Source: Pseudomonadota bacterium (GTDB lineage: Bacteria; Chloroflexota; UBA6077; JAJPGT01). From it: DNA of 62,391 nt. The stretch is taken from the NCBI GenBank assembly GCA_021325655.1, contig JAJPGT010000039.1, forward strand, positions 1 to 62,391, given 5' to 3'. A program made the translations under genes and the position numbers. Positions 23,935 to 32,608 of this stretch are shown piece by piece. The notes below the pieces were generated by a model. That model saw only the letters and a program-made list of their open reading frames with translations. It made no database searches and was not told the origin of the DNA. Positions within the stretch are counted from its first letter, which is position 1. Every line of letters starts with the position of its first letter.

Positions 23935-24252
23935 TCAGTGCCCAGAGCGCGCGGCCTCGGTGACGAAGGCGGGACGGCAACGAGTCACCTGCTCTGGCTC
24001 GGCGAACCAGTGCTTGATCGTGCTCACCACCCGGGCGAAGCGCGGCGTTTTGCCGTGCTCGTCCAGCGCTGCCTGATCGCGGTACACCTCGTAGAGGAAT
24101 ACCTCGCTGGGGTCCGCCTCGTTCTGCACCACGTCGAAGCGCAGGCAACCGGGCTCCTCGGCCAGTGAGCCACGCGCGTGGCTGAGCATCAGCTCCAGGT
24201 AGGCCTCCAGGTGCTCCGGCCGGATCTTCTGTCGAACGACGATCGCGTACAC
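23935..24252 (-). CDS. Antibiotic biosynthesis monooxygenase-fold (YgiN-like) protein
   Basis: A 105-residue ferredoxin-like dimeric barrel. It has the family's N-terminal strand and helix (AIVVRQKIRPEHLEAYLELML), EEPGCLRFDVVQNEADPSEVFLYEVYRDQAALDEHGKTPRF with the conserved Glu-x-Tyr and His, and a C-terminal ARVVSTIKHWF. Relatives are quinol monooxygenase YgiN and small cofactor-free oxygenases; many have no known substrate. It stands alone on the minus strand between two plus-strand units. Confidence 0.87.
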   Translation of the reverse strand: MYAIVVRQKIRPEHLEAYLELMLSHARGSLAEEPGCLRFDVVQNEADPSEVFLYEVYRDQAALDEHGKTPRFARVVSTIKHWFAEPEQVTRCRPAFVTEAARSGH

Positions 24253-24334
24253 GCTCGCTCCTCCGCACGCCGGGTGCGGCCCAGCGTCCTCCCGGCAGTG
24301 TAACCGGCGCGCGCTTCCGGCCGCTCAAGTTCGC

Positions 24335-24363
24335 TTTACTCTGTGCTCACTGCGCTCTAATCT
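24335..24363 (+). promoter_or_regulatory. Promoter of the ABC exporter gene
   Basis: TTTACT at 24335-24340 and TAATCT at 24358-24363, 17-bp spacer; the leader would be about 75 bases. Confidence 0.6.
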
Positions 24364-24446
24364 AGGGAACACACGCTGAGCGTGAGGGCTGGCGCCCTGC
24401 AGATGGGCATGGTCCTACCCCGACAGCACAGGAGAGGCGGTCCGAG

Positions 24447-26183
24447 ATGTGGAAGAGTCGATTGGCGAACGCGGCTGCGTTCCTCGGCCGGGTGTGGCGG
24501 CTCGCGCTTCCCTACTGGCGCTCCGAGGAGCGCTGGCGCGCCCGGCTGCTCCTGGCCACGGTCGTCGGGCTGACGCTCGCGCTGGTCTTCCTCCTGGTGC
24601 TGTTCAACCAGTGGCAGCGCGAGTTCTACAACGCGATTCAGAACAAGGACTTCGCCTCCTTTGGCAGCCTGCTGCTGCAGTTCACGGTGCTCGCCGCCCT
24701 CTACATCGCCGGGTCGGTCTACAAACTGTACCTGACGCAAATGCTGGAGATGCGCTGGCGCGTCTGGCTCACCCGCCAGTTCGTCGGCGCCTGGCTCGCC
24801 AAGCAGGTGTACTACCGCCTGGAGCTGCGAGACCGCGGGACGGACAACCCCGACCAGCGGATCGCGGAGGATCTGCGGCTGTTCACCTCGAACACGCTCA
24901 GCCTCTCGCTTGGACTGCTCTCCTCCGTCGTCACACTGGTGTCGTTCATCGCCATTCTCTGGACGCTCTCCGGGCCGCTGTCGTTCGCGATCGGCGGGGT
25001 GGAGGTGGCAATTCCCGGCTACATGGTCTGGGCGGCGGTGATCTACGCCCTGGTCGGCAGCGTTCTGACCCACCTGGTCGGCCGCCCCTTGATTGGGCTG
25101 AACTTCCAGCAGCAGCGGTTCGAGGCCGACTTCCGCTTCAGCCTGGTGCGGCTGCGGGAAAACGCTGAGGGGGTAGCGCTGTACCATGGAGAGACGTCCG
25201 AGCAGGTGGAGCTGCTCAACCGCTTCGAGCGGATCCGACAGAACTGGTGGGCGTTGATGCACTACACCAAGAACCTGACCGCCTTCACCGTGGGCTATGC
25301 CCAGGTGGCGATCATCTTTCCGGTGCTGGTCGCCGCGCCCCGCTACTTCGCCGGCGTGATCAGCCTGGGCGAGCTGATCCAGATCGCCAACGCCTTCGGC
25401 CAGGTGCAGGGATCCCTCTCCTGGTTCGTCGACAGCTACAGCGAGCTGGCCACCTGGAAGGCCACGGTCGACCGCCTGCTCACCTTCCGCCAGGCGGTGG
25501 AGCAGGCGACCGCGGAGGCGGAGCGGGCCGGCGGGATCGAGGTGCTCCCCGATGGCGCGGGGCTACGCGCCGAGGACGTGGACCTGGCGCTGCCGAATGG
25601 CCGCGTCGTCCTGGCCAGCACCGGGTTCGCCATCGAGCCCGGCGAGCGAGTCCTCCTCACCGGGCCGACCGGCAGTGGCAAGAGCACCCTCTTCCGCGCC
25701 CTGGCCGGCATCTGGCCCTTTGGCCGGGGCCGTATCTACGTCCCGGCGAACGCGCGGCTGCTGTTCCTGCCGCAGAAGCCGTACATCCCGATCGCCACGC
25801 TCCGCGACGCGGTCTCGTACCCGGCCCCGGGCGGAACGTTCAGCGACCCGCAGATCCGCGAGGTGCTGCAGGCGACCGGCCTGGGCGGACTGGTCGGCCG
25901 CCTGGACGAGGTGCAGAACTGGAGCCTGCAGCTCAGCGGCGGCGAGCAGCAGCGCCTCGCCCTGGCCCGGGCGCTGCTGCACCAGCCCGACTGGCTGTTC
26001 CTGGACGAAGCGACGGCGGCGCTGGATGAGAGCGCCGAGCTGGAGCTGTACGAGCTGCTCCGGCAGCGTCTGCCGCACGCGACGATCGTCAGCATCGCCC
26101 ACCGGCCACGGCTGGCGGCCTACCACAGCAAGCGATTCACCCTGGCGCCCAACGGCGCCCACTCGGAGCTGGCGGTCGCGTAA
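24447..26183 (+). CDS. ABC transporter with fused membrane and ATPase domains (SbmA/BacA/YddA type)
   Basis: A 578-residue half-transporter. The N-terminal membrane domain (residues about 1-340) has the family blocks FNQWQREFYNAIQNKDF and YLTQMLEMRWRVWLTRQFVGAWL, then DNPDQRIAEDLRLF, typical of the SbmA/BacA and peroxisomal ABCD group. The C-terminal ATPase has Walker A GPTGSGKST, signature LSGGEQQRLALARALL, Walker B WLFLDEATAALD and switch histidine in SIAHRP. Relatives transport vitamin B12, bleomycin, peptides or long fatty acyl chains. It should act as a homodimer in the cytoplasmic membrane. No neighbouring gene indicates its substrate. Confidence 0.9.
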   Translation: MWKSRLANAAAFLGRVWRLALPYWRSEERWRARLLLATVVGLTLALVFLLVLFNQWQREFYNAIQNKDFASFGSLLLQFTVLAALYIAGSVYKLYLTQMLEMRWRVWLTRQFVGAWLAKQVYYRLELRDRGTDNPDQRIAEDLRLFTSNTLSLSLGLLSSVVTLVSFIAILWTLSGPLSFAIGGVEVAIPGYMVWAAVIYALVGSVLTHLVGRPLIGLNFQQQRFEADFRFSLVRLRENAEGVALYHGETSEQVELLNRFERIRQNWWALMHYTKNLTAFTVGYAQVAIIFPVLVAAPRYFAGVISLGELIQIANAFGQVQGSLSWFVDSYSELATWKATVDRLLTFRQAVEQATAEAERAGGIEVLPDGAGLRAEDVDLALPNGRVVLASTGFAIEPGERVLLTGPTGSGKSTLFRALAGIWPFGRGRIYVPANARLLFLPQKPYIPIATLRDAVSYPAPGGTFSDPQIREVLQATGLGGLVGRLDEVQNWSLQLSGGEQQRLALARALLHQPDWLFLDEATAALDESAELELYELLRQRLPHATIVSIAHRPRLAAYHSKRFTLAPNGAHSELAVA

Positions 26184-26245
26184 CCGCGCCTCGCCCTGCC
26201 CTCCGGGTCGGCTCCCGGGGCCCGCCTCGCCGGGCGATCGCGCAC

Positions 26246-27925
26246 TTACTCGGGGCTGAACGCGCCCTTGCCCTGCGCTCCCTTTTTCTTGGCCAGCTCG
26301 CGCTGGCGCAGCTCGACCCGACGGATCTTGCCGCTGATCGTCTTTGGCAGCTCGGTGACGAATTCGATCTCGCGCGGGTACTTGTAGGGCGCGGTCACCC
26401 GCTTGACGTGTTCCTGGAGCTCGCCAGCCAGCGCCTCGGAGGGCTGGTAGCCAGGGGCAAGGATGACAAAGGCCTTCACGTTCTGGCCACGGATCTCGTC
26501 CGGCGTCCCCACTACGGCTGCTTCGGCGACGGCGGGGTGCTCCACCAGGGCGCTCTCCACCTCGAAGGGGCCAATACGGTAGGAGGCGGAGAGGATCACG
26601 TCGTCGGCGCGGCCGACGAACCAAAAGTAGCCATCCTCGTCCTTGATCGCCCGGTCCCCGGTGATATACCAGGTGCCGCGGTGCGCGGCGGCCGTCGCCT
26701 CCGGGTTGCGCCAGTACTCCACGAACATCCCCAGCGGCCGCTCGGGCTGCACCCGCACCGCGATATCGCCCTCCTTGCCCGCTGGCAGCTCCCGGGCGTC
26801 GTCGTCGATGATACTGACGTCGAAGCCCGGCGAGGGCTTGCCCATGCTGCCCGGGCGCACCTCCAGCGGCGGGAAGTTGCCGCACAGCAGCACCGTCTCC
26901 GTCTGCCCGTAGCCGTCGCGAATGGTGTGGCCGGTCCCCTCGCGCCAGGCGGCGATCACTTCTGGATTGAGCGGCTCGCCCGCGCCGACGCAGTGGCGCA
27001 GCGCCGGGGCCTTGTAGCGGGCCAGGTCTTCGAGCACGAGCATGCGGTAGACCGTGGGTGGGGCGCACAGCGTGGTGATCGGATAGCGGGCGAGCGTCTC
27101 CAGCGTCCCGCGCGGATCGAACTTCCCCCGCGCGTCCTGGACGAATAGCGCTGCGCCCTGGATCCAGGGGCCGAAGAAGGAGGACCAGGCGGCCTTGGCC
27201 CAGCCGGTGTCGGACAGGTTCCAGTGCAGGTCGTCCGGCTGGAGGTCCAGCCAGTACTTACCGGTAATGACGTGGCCGATGCCGTACGATGCCTGGGTAT
27301 GCAGCACCATCTTCGGGTAGCCGACGGTGCCGCTGGTGAAGTAGACCAGCGCCATGTCGTCGGCCCGAGTCGTCTCGCCGGAATCCCGGTCACTCGCCCG
27401 CGCCAGCAGGTCCTCGTAGCGCTGCCAGCCGTCGCGCTGCTCGCCGCCAACCAGGATGAAGTGGCGCACGGAGGGGCACTGGTCGCGGACCGCATCGAAC
27501 TTGCTCGCCCCAGCGGCGTCGGTGACAACGGCGCTCGCCTCGGCCAATCCGGAACGGTAGACGATGTCCTTTTCCGTCAGCAGCACCGTCCCTGGCATCC
27601 CGACCGCGCCCATGCGCAGCACCCCGAGCAGCGTCTCCCACCATTCCACCACGCGTGGCAGCATCAGGAACACCCGCTCGCCGGTCCCGATCCCGAGGCC
27701 GCGCAGCGCGTTGGCGACCTGGGTCGAGCGACGTTGCAGCTCGCGGAAGGTCACCCGGCGCTCCGCTCCGCTCGGGTCCAGGTGCAGCATCGCCAGCTTG
27801 GTGGGATCGGCCGCCCAGCGGTCGATCACGTCGCGGGCGAAGTTGAAGCGCTCGGGCCGCGGCCAACGGAAGGCGGCGCGCTCCGCCGCGTAGTCGGTCA
27901 TGTTCGGGGTCCGCGTCGTCGCCAT
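26246..27925 (-). CDS. Medium-chain acyl-CoA synthetase (AMP-forming)
   Basis: A 559-residue adenylate-forming enzyme. The phosphate-binding loop is VYFTSGTVGYPKMV, the adenine region is DGYGQTETVLL, and the hinge and catalytic C-terminal motifs are DGYFWFVGRADDVILSASYRIGPFEVES and PKTISGKIRRVELR with the catalytic Lys. The sequence pattern, including WNLSDTGWAKAAWSSFFGPW, fits the medium-chain (AcsM-like) and phenylacetate/benzoate-type synthetases more than acetyl-CoA synthetase. It activates a carboxylic acid to its CoA thioester. The start at 27925 follows GGGAGGCAGCAG, 35 bases after the predicted transcription start. Confidence 0.9.
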   Translation of the reverse strand: MATTRTPNMTDYAAERAAFRWPRPERFNFARDVIDRWAADPTKLAMLHLDPSGAERRVTFRELQRRSTQVANALRGLGIGTGERVFLMLPRVVEWWETLLGVLRMGAVGMPGTVLLTEKDIVYRSGLAEASAVVTDAAGASKFDAVRDQCPSVRHFILVGGEQRDGWQRYEDLLARASDRDSGETTRADDMALVYFTSGTVGYPKMVLHTQASYGIGHVITGKYWLDLQPDDLHWNLSDTGWAKAAWSSFFGPWIQGAALFVQDARGKFDPRGTLETLARYPITTLCAPPTVYRMLVLEDLARYKAPALRHCVGAGEPLNPEVIAAWREGTGHTIRDGYGQTETVLLCGNFPPLEVRPGSMGKPSPGFDVSIIDDDARELPAGKEGDIAVRVQPERPLGMFVEYWRNPEATAAAHRGTWYITGDRAIKDEDGYFWFVGRADDVILSASYRIGPFEVESALVEHPAVAEAAVVGTPDEIRGQNVKAFVILAPGYQPSEALAGELQEHVKRVTAPYKYPREIEFVTELPKTISGKIRRVELRQRELAKKKGAQGKGAFSPE

Positions 27926-27966
27926 CTGCTGCCTCCCTGCGCGGTAGCGCGGTGCCAGATGAGGCC

Positions 27967-27994
27967 ACTGTATCACGGCGGCCGGCAGCGTCAA
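27967..27994 (-). promoter_or_regulatory. Promoter of the acyl-CoA synthetase gene
   Basis: On the minus strand TTGACG (27994-27989) and TACAGT (27972-27967) are separated by 16 bp. The 290-base gap it lies in (27926-28212) holds no other feature that I can support. Confidence 0.62.
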
Positions 27995-28212
27995 GGGGCG
28001 CGGCGGCATGACAACATCGGGAGTCTGCACGGTCTTGGATAAAGAAAGTGGGCAGAGGCCCAGACCCGACGAGACGAGACCTCCCCGCGAGCGAGGATCG
28101 GAATGCACCAGCGGATCGCTCCAGTGGCATGAAGGGGACTCCGAGGCACCGACGCTTCTGCGGGGCGTACCGAATGCGCAGTTGCTCTGCGCAGGGATAG
28201 GGATCCCGCTGG

Positions 28213-29271
28213 TCAGCTCCAGACTTTGCGGATGCGATGCCCGGTCGCGATGTACAGGCTGCCATCTGGCCCGAGCGCGACGGCTAGCGGCTGGTACACC
28301 TCCGCCTCCGTCGCCGGACCGCCATCCCCCCGGCCCTGGTACGTTGTCCCGCCGTTGCCAGCGACGGTGTGGATGCTCCCCTCCGGGACGATCCGCCGGA
28401 CCCGGTAGTTGTGGGCGTCGGCGACATACAGGCTGCCGTCTGGCCCGAGCGCCAGGCCAGTAGGCCCGTGCAAGCGGGCCGCGGTCGCCGGGCCACCATC
28501 CCCGCCGAAGCCACGCTCCCCGGTCCCGGCCACCGTGTGGATCGTCCCATCGGGACTTACCCTCCGGATCCGGCAATCGATGACGTCCGAGAAATACAGC
28601 GTGCCGTCGGGCCCGACCGCGAGCCCGAACGGCGCCCAGACCCAGGCGGCGGTGGCCGAGCCACCATCCCCGTTGTCTGGGCGGCCGGGCGCGGTGCGCC
28701 GCCGGGCGTCGGCGCGGATTGGATCGGCGCCGGGGAAGCCGGCCACAGTCACGATCCGACCGTCCGGCTCGATCTGGCGGACGCGCCCGGCGTCTTTCTC
28801 CGCGATCACCACCCGCCCAGCCGGCCCGAGCGCCAGGCCCGCCGGGCCGAACAGCTCCGCGGCTGTGGCCGGGCCACCATCCCCGGCGAAGCCCCCGACG
28901 CCGGTCCCGGCCACCGTGCGGATCGTCCCATCTGGCTGGACCGTTCGGACGCGGTGGTTACCCGCCTCGGCAACGTACAGGCTCCCCTCCGGGCTGAGGG
29001 CTAGGCCGATCGGCCCACCTTCGGCCCCGGGCAGCCGCGCCGCGGTCCCCGGGATGGTGCGGATGAGTCCGTCAGGACCCACCCGGCGGACGCAGCCGTT
29101 GTTGTAGTCGGCGATATATAGGCTCCCGTCCGGGGCGACCAGGACCCCGTGCGGCTGGTGCAACCGCGCGATGCTGGCCGGGCCACCATCGCCACCGTAC
29201 CCGGCCACCGTGGTCCCGGCGACGGTAGTGATGGTGCCTGGGAGCGGCCGCGAGTGCTCCTCGGTCGTCAT
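28213..29271 (-). CDS. NHL-repeat beta-propeller protein
   Basis: About 352 residues made of five to six NHL-type repeats. The unit reads roughly ITTVAGTGxxGxxGDGGPATxAxLxxPxGLALGPDGSLYVADxxNxRVRR and folds as propeller blades. One repeat (near TVAGFPGADPIRADARRRTAPGRPDNGDGG) carries a 20-residue insertion. There is no signal peptide from the ATG at 29271, or from the alternative TTG at 29295, so the protein may be cytoplasmic or a start may be missed. NHL propellers usually bind proteins or ligands. It is 37 bases downstream of the broken secreted gene on the same strand. Confidence 0.85.
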   Translation of the reverse strand: MTTEEHSRPLPGTITTVAGTTVAGYGGDGGPASIARLHQPHGVLVAPDGSLYIADYNNGCVRRVGPDGLIRTIPGTAARLPGAEGGPIGLALSPEGSLYVAEAGNHRVRTVQPDGTIRTVAGTGVGGFAGDGGPATAAELFGPAGLALGPAGRVVIAEKDAGRVRQIEPDGRIVTVAGFPGADPIRADARRRTAPGRPDNGDGGSATAAWVWAPFGLAVGPDGTLYFSDVIDCRIRRVSPDGTIHTVAGTGERGFGGDGGPATAARLHGPTGLALGPDGSLYVADAHNYRVRRIVPEGSIHTVAGNGGTTYQGRGDGGPATEAEVYQPLAVALGPDGSLYIATGHRIRKVWS

Positions 29272-29308
29272 CCGCGGCCGCTCCCGAGGCGACAATACCC
29301 GCGCCGCG

Positions 29309-30221
29309 TCATCGCGCGCAGCAGGGGTTCTGAGGGCTGAAATCGCGCCACCAAGTGGTGAATAGGTCGTGATCGGCTGAGAGGAGCAAGATACCGTTTC
29401 CTGTCGGCGTCACCTCGTTGCCCCCTCCATGGGATAATGGCCAGATATGGTGTGCCTGGTAGGTGCCCTGAGGGAACGCCCACCCGAGGGACCTGTACAG
29501 GTTCTCCACATCAGTGCGGAACGTCGAGCTTCTGTTGCAGGCCGGAGGGACAAACTGGCCGAAGTTGAGGGGCGGCTCATAAGCGCACTGCCCCACGGCC
29601 TGCCCCGTGTCGGGAATGGAACTTCAGTCCATGGATTGGACGGGTCCACGAACGGATACCCTGCACCTTTGTCGTTGAAGGCTCGAAGGTAGCTCACCGC
29701 TGCAAATGTATGCGGGTCTCCATCAGTGTCGATAATCGTGGGCGTATTACTCGTTCGGAGGTACTTGGTCTGCGTAACGGTGTACGTTAAGTGGGGACTG
29801 GTGCAGAGATTGGCTCCGAGGCATTCATATATCCCCTGCATCACGACCGAATAGGCTGCATCCTGCAGATTACCCGAATTGACGTTCGCGTGATCGAGCG
29901 CCAGACTCATGCTCGAAGGAGTGCCAACTCTACAGAACATGTGCCCCCACGTATCTACTGTCGGACCTGTGTCCGTCCACTGAAGGCTAATCTTGGAGTC
30001 ACAGTCCCAACTCCCGGTGAGCCTTCTTCCTGCTCGTTTGATATTGGAGATGCTTCGGCTAATCGTCTTGGTATATGTCTTGGCTCTGGCACTCGGCTGG
30101 TTAGCGTTCTCGGCCGCTACGGGAGCAGCGCCGCTGAACAAGACGAGGATGGGAGCAACATCGAGGAGAGTGCCCCTGCCCGAGCAACCAGTGTGAGACG
30201 ACGAGTACGGTTGCCTTTCAT
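29309..30221 (-). pseudogene. Frame-broken secreted protein with C-terminal HNH-like nuclease segment
   Basis: Three frames must be joined. From ATG 30221 (after AGGGGGATACT) comes MKGNRTRRLTLVARAGALS; a shift near 30150-30180 leads into VAPILVLFSGAAPVAAENA, completing a Sec signal peptide with an AxA-like cleavage site. The middle (about 170 residues, e.g. GSWDCDSKISLQWTDTGPTV) is unfamiliar. A second shift near 29615 leads into QAVGQCAYEPPLNFGQFVPP, then YQAHHIWPLSHGGGN and NGILLLSADHDLFTTWW, an HNH-like His-His metal pattern as in secreted or toxin nucleases. Base composition is clearly poorer in GC than the neighbours. Two shifts imply a dead gene unless the sequence has errors here. Confidence 0.6.
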
Positions 30222-30368
30222 AGTATCCCCCTGCGCTCCGGCACTCGCTGGAAAATATGGGAGACACCGCATGGCCGGTCAGCCAGCGGTGTGTCCAACG
30301 AATGATTTGCAGATGAGGCCGCTCGTTGTCACTGTGCTGGGCGGCACGCGAGGCGGAGCGGGCGGCGC

Positions 30369-32459
30369 TCAGAGCGTGCGCTGGCCCGGGGCCGGGGAGG
30401 GCCGCAGCCCCCAGCGGGGGAGCAGGCGCGCCAGCGGGCGGGGGGCGGCGGCGCCCCGGCGCGCCCGGGGGAGGATCGCCAGGTACAGCGCCAGGCCGAA
30501 CACCAGGAAGTTGTCCTCCCGCAGATCGGCGGCCAGCAGCCCGGCCAGGCCCAGCGTGGCGCCCAGGCTATGCAGTGCCCCGTTCAGCGCGGAGACGAGC
30601 AGCCGGTCGTAGCCGGCCACGGCCAGCGCCCCGAGCACCACGCCGGGCAGGCCCCAGCGGCCGCCGATCACCACCGCCGCCAGCACCATGATGGAGAGAG
30701 TGAAGTCGAACTGCTCCGGCTCGATGTGGCTGACCATCCCGGCGTAGATCGCCCCGGCCACCCCGGCGTAGCCGGCGCCGATGGCGAAGGCGAGCAGCTT
30801 GGCGCGCGGAGGGTTCACCCCGGCCGCGCTGGCGGCGATCTCGTCGTCGCGCACTGCCGCCCAGGCGCGGCCGATGCGCGCCTCCGCCAGTCGGGCCGCA
30901 ACCAGGCAGGCGACGATCGCCAGCGCCAGCGCCACGAGATAGGCGTGCAGCGGCGAGCTTGGCGCCCAGGGGCCAAGGTGCAGTCCCGGGATGCCGCTGA
31001 TGCCGCGCGGGCCGTTGGTCCAGTCCGGTGTTTGGCGAATGACCGTTGGGACGATCTCGCCGAAGGCGAGGGTGACGATCGCCAGGTACTCGCCGCGGGT
31101 GCGCAGGCTTGGCAGGCCGAACAGGACGCCGAAGCCGGCTGCCATCACCCCGGCCAGCGGGATCGCCAGCCAGGGCTCGCGGGCCAGCGCCGGGAGCAGC
31201 TCCACCAGCCGGCTGCCGGAAGCGGTGAGCAGCGCCGCGGTGTAGCCGCCGATGGCGAAGAACGCGGCGTAGCCGAGGTCCAGCAGCCCGGCGAAGCCAA
31301 CCACGACGCTGAGGCCGACCGCGAGCGTGACGAGCAGCAGCGCCGGGGCGGCGCTGTAGAGCCGATGCCAGCCCAGCAGCGCGTCGAGCAGCGGGTAGGC
31401 GGCGCCGAGCGCGCCCAGGCCGACCAGCAGCCAGCGCGAGCCGGCCCGGCTGCCGCCGGCGACGGCCACCTGCGCGCTCGACGCCAGGTCCTCCCCCTCC
31501 GAGCCAGCCCCGCTCCGTAGCAGCCCGGTGGGCGCCAGCGCCAGCAGCAGGATCAGCAGAATCAGCACCAGCACTGGCGTCCAGTGCGCGGTGAGCAGAT
31601 AGTCGCTCAAGGAGGAGAAGACCCCAATCGCCAGGCCGCTCAGCAGCGCCCCGCGCGGATCGCCCACCCCACCCAGCACCGCGGCGGTGATCGTCGCCAG
31701 CCCACTCCGCAGCCCGTAGTCGGAGGAGGCGAGGCCGTAGTAGGCGCTGAAGATGGCGGCGCCAAAACCGGCCAGCGCCCCGGCCAGCGCGAAGGCGAGG
31801 AGCTGCGCCCGATCCGGGTTCGCCCCGCACAGCGCAGCCAGCTCGCCATCCTGCGAGATCGCCCGCAGCAGCCGGCCGACCCTGGTACGAGCCAGCAGCG
31901 CCGCGACACCCGCCGTCACCAGCGCGCTGAGCAGCAGGACCATCGCGTCCTTGGTAGTGAACGATACCCCGCCCCAGCCCAGCTCGACCGCGGGGATGAG
32001 GTCCGGCAGCGCCAGCATCGGCAGGTCCACCCCCTGGTGGTAGGGGCGGGCCGGCGGGCGCGGCCAGTGCACCGCCAGCCCGAGCAGCACCATAGAGAGG
32101 GCGACGGTAGCGATCAGCGGCACCAGGCGGTCCCGGCTGCCGCGAAACGGGCGAAAGGCGAGCCGCTCGACCAGCCCGTTGAGCAGCGCGCCACACAGCG
32201 CCCCGACCAGACAGAGCAGTAGTAGCGCTCCGATCCGCTCCCCCAGCGGAGTGGCGGCCGTCACCCCGAGCAGCCGGGCCAGGGCGGCGACAACGACGCT
32301 GGTCAGGACAAAGACGTTGCCATGGGCGAGGTTGATCTGCCGCGCCGCGGCGTAGGCGAGGGTGAAGCCGACCGCGTTCAGGGCGATCACCGCCCCGTTG
32401 GCCAGCCCGTACAGAAGGAGCTGCAGGACGAGCGTCCCGCAGGCATCGTGGCAGAACAT
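30369..32459 (-). CDS. Fused LivH-LivM branched-chain amino acid-type ABC permease
   Basis: A 696-residue membrane protein that joins two permeases normally made separately. Residues about 1-310 are LivH-like (LLLYGLANGAVIALNAVGFTLAYAAARQINLAHGNVF, later TVALSMVLLG). Residues about 345-670 are LivM-like (GFAGLLDLGYAAFFAIGGYTAALL, then GEYLAIVTLAFGEIVPTVIRQT and RGISGIPGL). Both halves keep the membrane-domain loop towards the ATPase (RAISQDGELAALCGANPDRAQLLAFALAG; AVRDDEIAASAAGVNPPRAKLLAFAIGAG). No LivF, LivG or binding protein gene is nearby, so partners must lie elsewhere. The gene is read from a good promoter at 32535-32563 and diverges from a CGNR regulator. Confidence 0.92.
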   Translation of the reverse strand: MFCHDACGTLVLQLLLYGLANGAVIALNAVGFTLAYAAARQINLAHGNVFVLTSVVVAALARLLGVTAATPLGERIGALLLLCLVGALCGALLNGLVERLAFRPFRGSRDRLVPLIATVALSMVLLGLAVHWPRPPARPYHQGVDLPMLALPDLIPAVELGWGGVSFTTKDAMVLLLSALVTAGVAALLARTRVGRLLRAISQDGELAALCGANPDRAQLLAFALAGALAGFGAAIFSAYYGLASSDYGLRSGLATITAAVLGGVGDPRGALLSGLAIGVFSSLSDYLLTAHWTPVLVLILLILLLALAPTGLLRSGAGSEGEDLASSAQVAVAGGSRAGSRWLLVGLGALGAAYPLLDALLGWHRLYSAAPALLLVTLAVGLSVVVGFAGLLDLGYAAFFAIGGYTAALLTASGSRLVELLPALAREPWLAIPLAGVMAAGFGVLFGLPSLRTRGEYLAIVTLAFGEIVPTVIRQTPDWTNGPRGISGIPGLHLGPWAPSSPLHAYLVALALAIVACLVAARLAEARIGRAWAAVRDDEIAASAAGVNPPRAKLLAFAIGAGYAGVAGAIYAGMVSHIEPEQFDFTLSIMVLAAVVIGGRWGLPGVVLGALAVAGYDRLLVSALNGALHSLGATLGLAGLLAADLREDNFLVFGLALYLAILPRARRGAAAPRPLARLLPRWGLRPSPAPGQRTL

Positions 32460-32534
32460 GCCGCGCTAGCTCCAGCGTCCGGCGGGCTCGACCAGGCGTG
32501 GATCCAACCGGTCTGCCCCGCGGAAAGTGGTTGC

Positions 32535-32563
32535 ATTCTAGTTGGCCCCACCCAACCCGTCAA
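32535..32563 (-). promoter_or_regulatory. Promoter of the LivH-LivM fusion gene
   Basis: On the minus strand TTGACG (32563-32558) and TAGAAT (32540-32535) with a 17-bp spacer. It lies in the 149-base divergent region shared with the CGNR-type regulator. Confidence 0.68.
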
Positions 32564-32608
32564 ACGCTTCTGTCCAGTTAGAATAGAGCGGGCGGCCATG
32601 GAGGGACG

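Noticed and set aside
26184..26245. Terminator between the ABC exporter and the acyl-CoA synthetase
   Set aside because: The GC-rich gap has only short, imperfect pairings.
27926..28576. 217-residue N-terminal extension of the acyl-CoA synthetase
   Set aside because: It would cross the predicted promoter and part of the NHL gene in another frame; the ATG at 27925 has a good ribosome site.
30568..32196. A 540-codon frame on the same strand as the LivH-LivM gene in another register
   Set aside because: Low-complexity Arg/Ala/Gly product inside a gene with complete permease motifs; a composition shadow.
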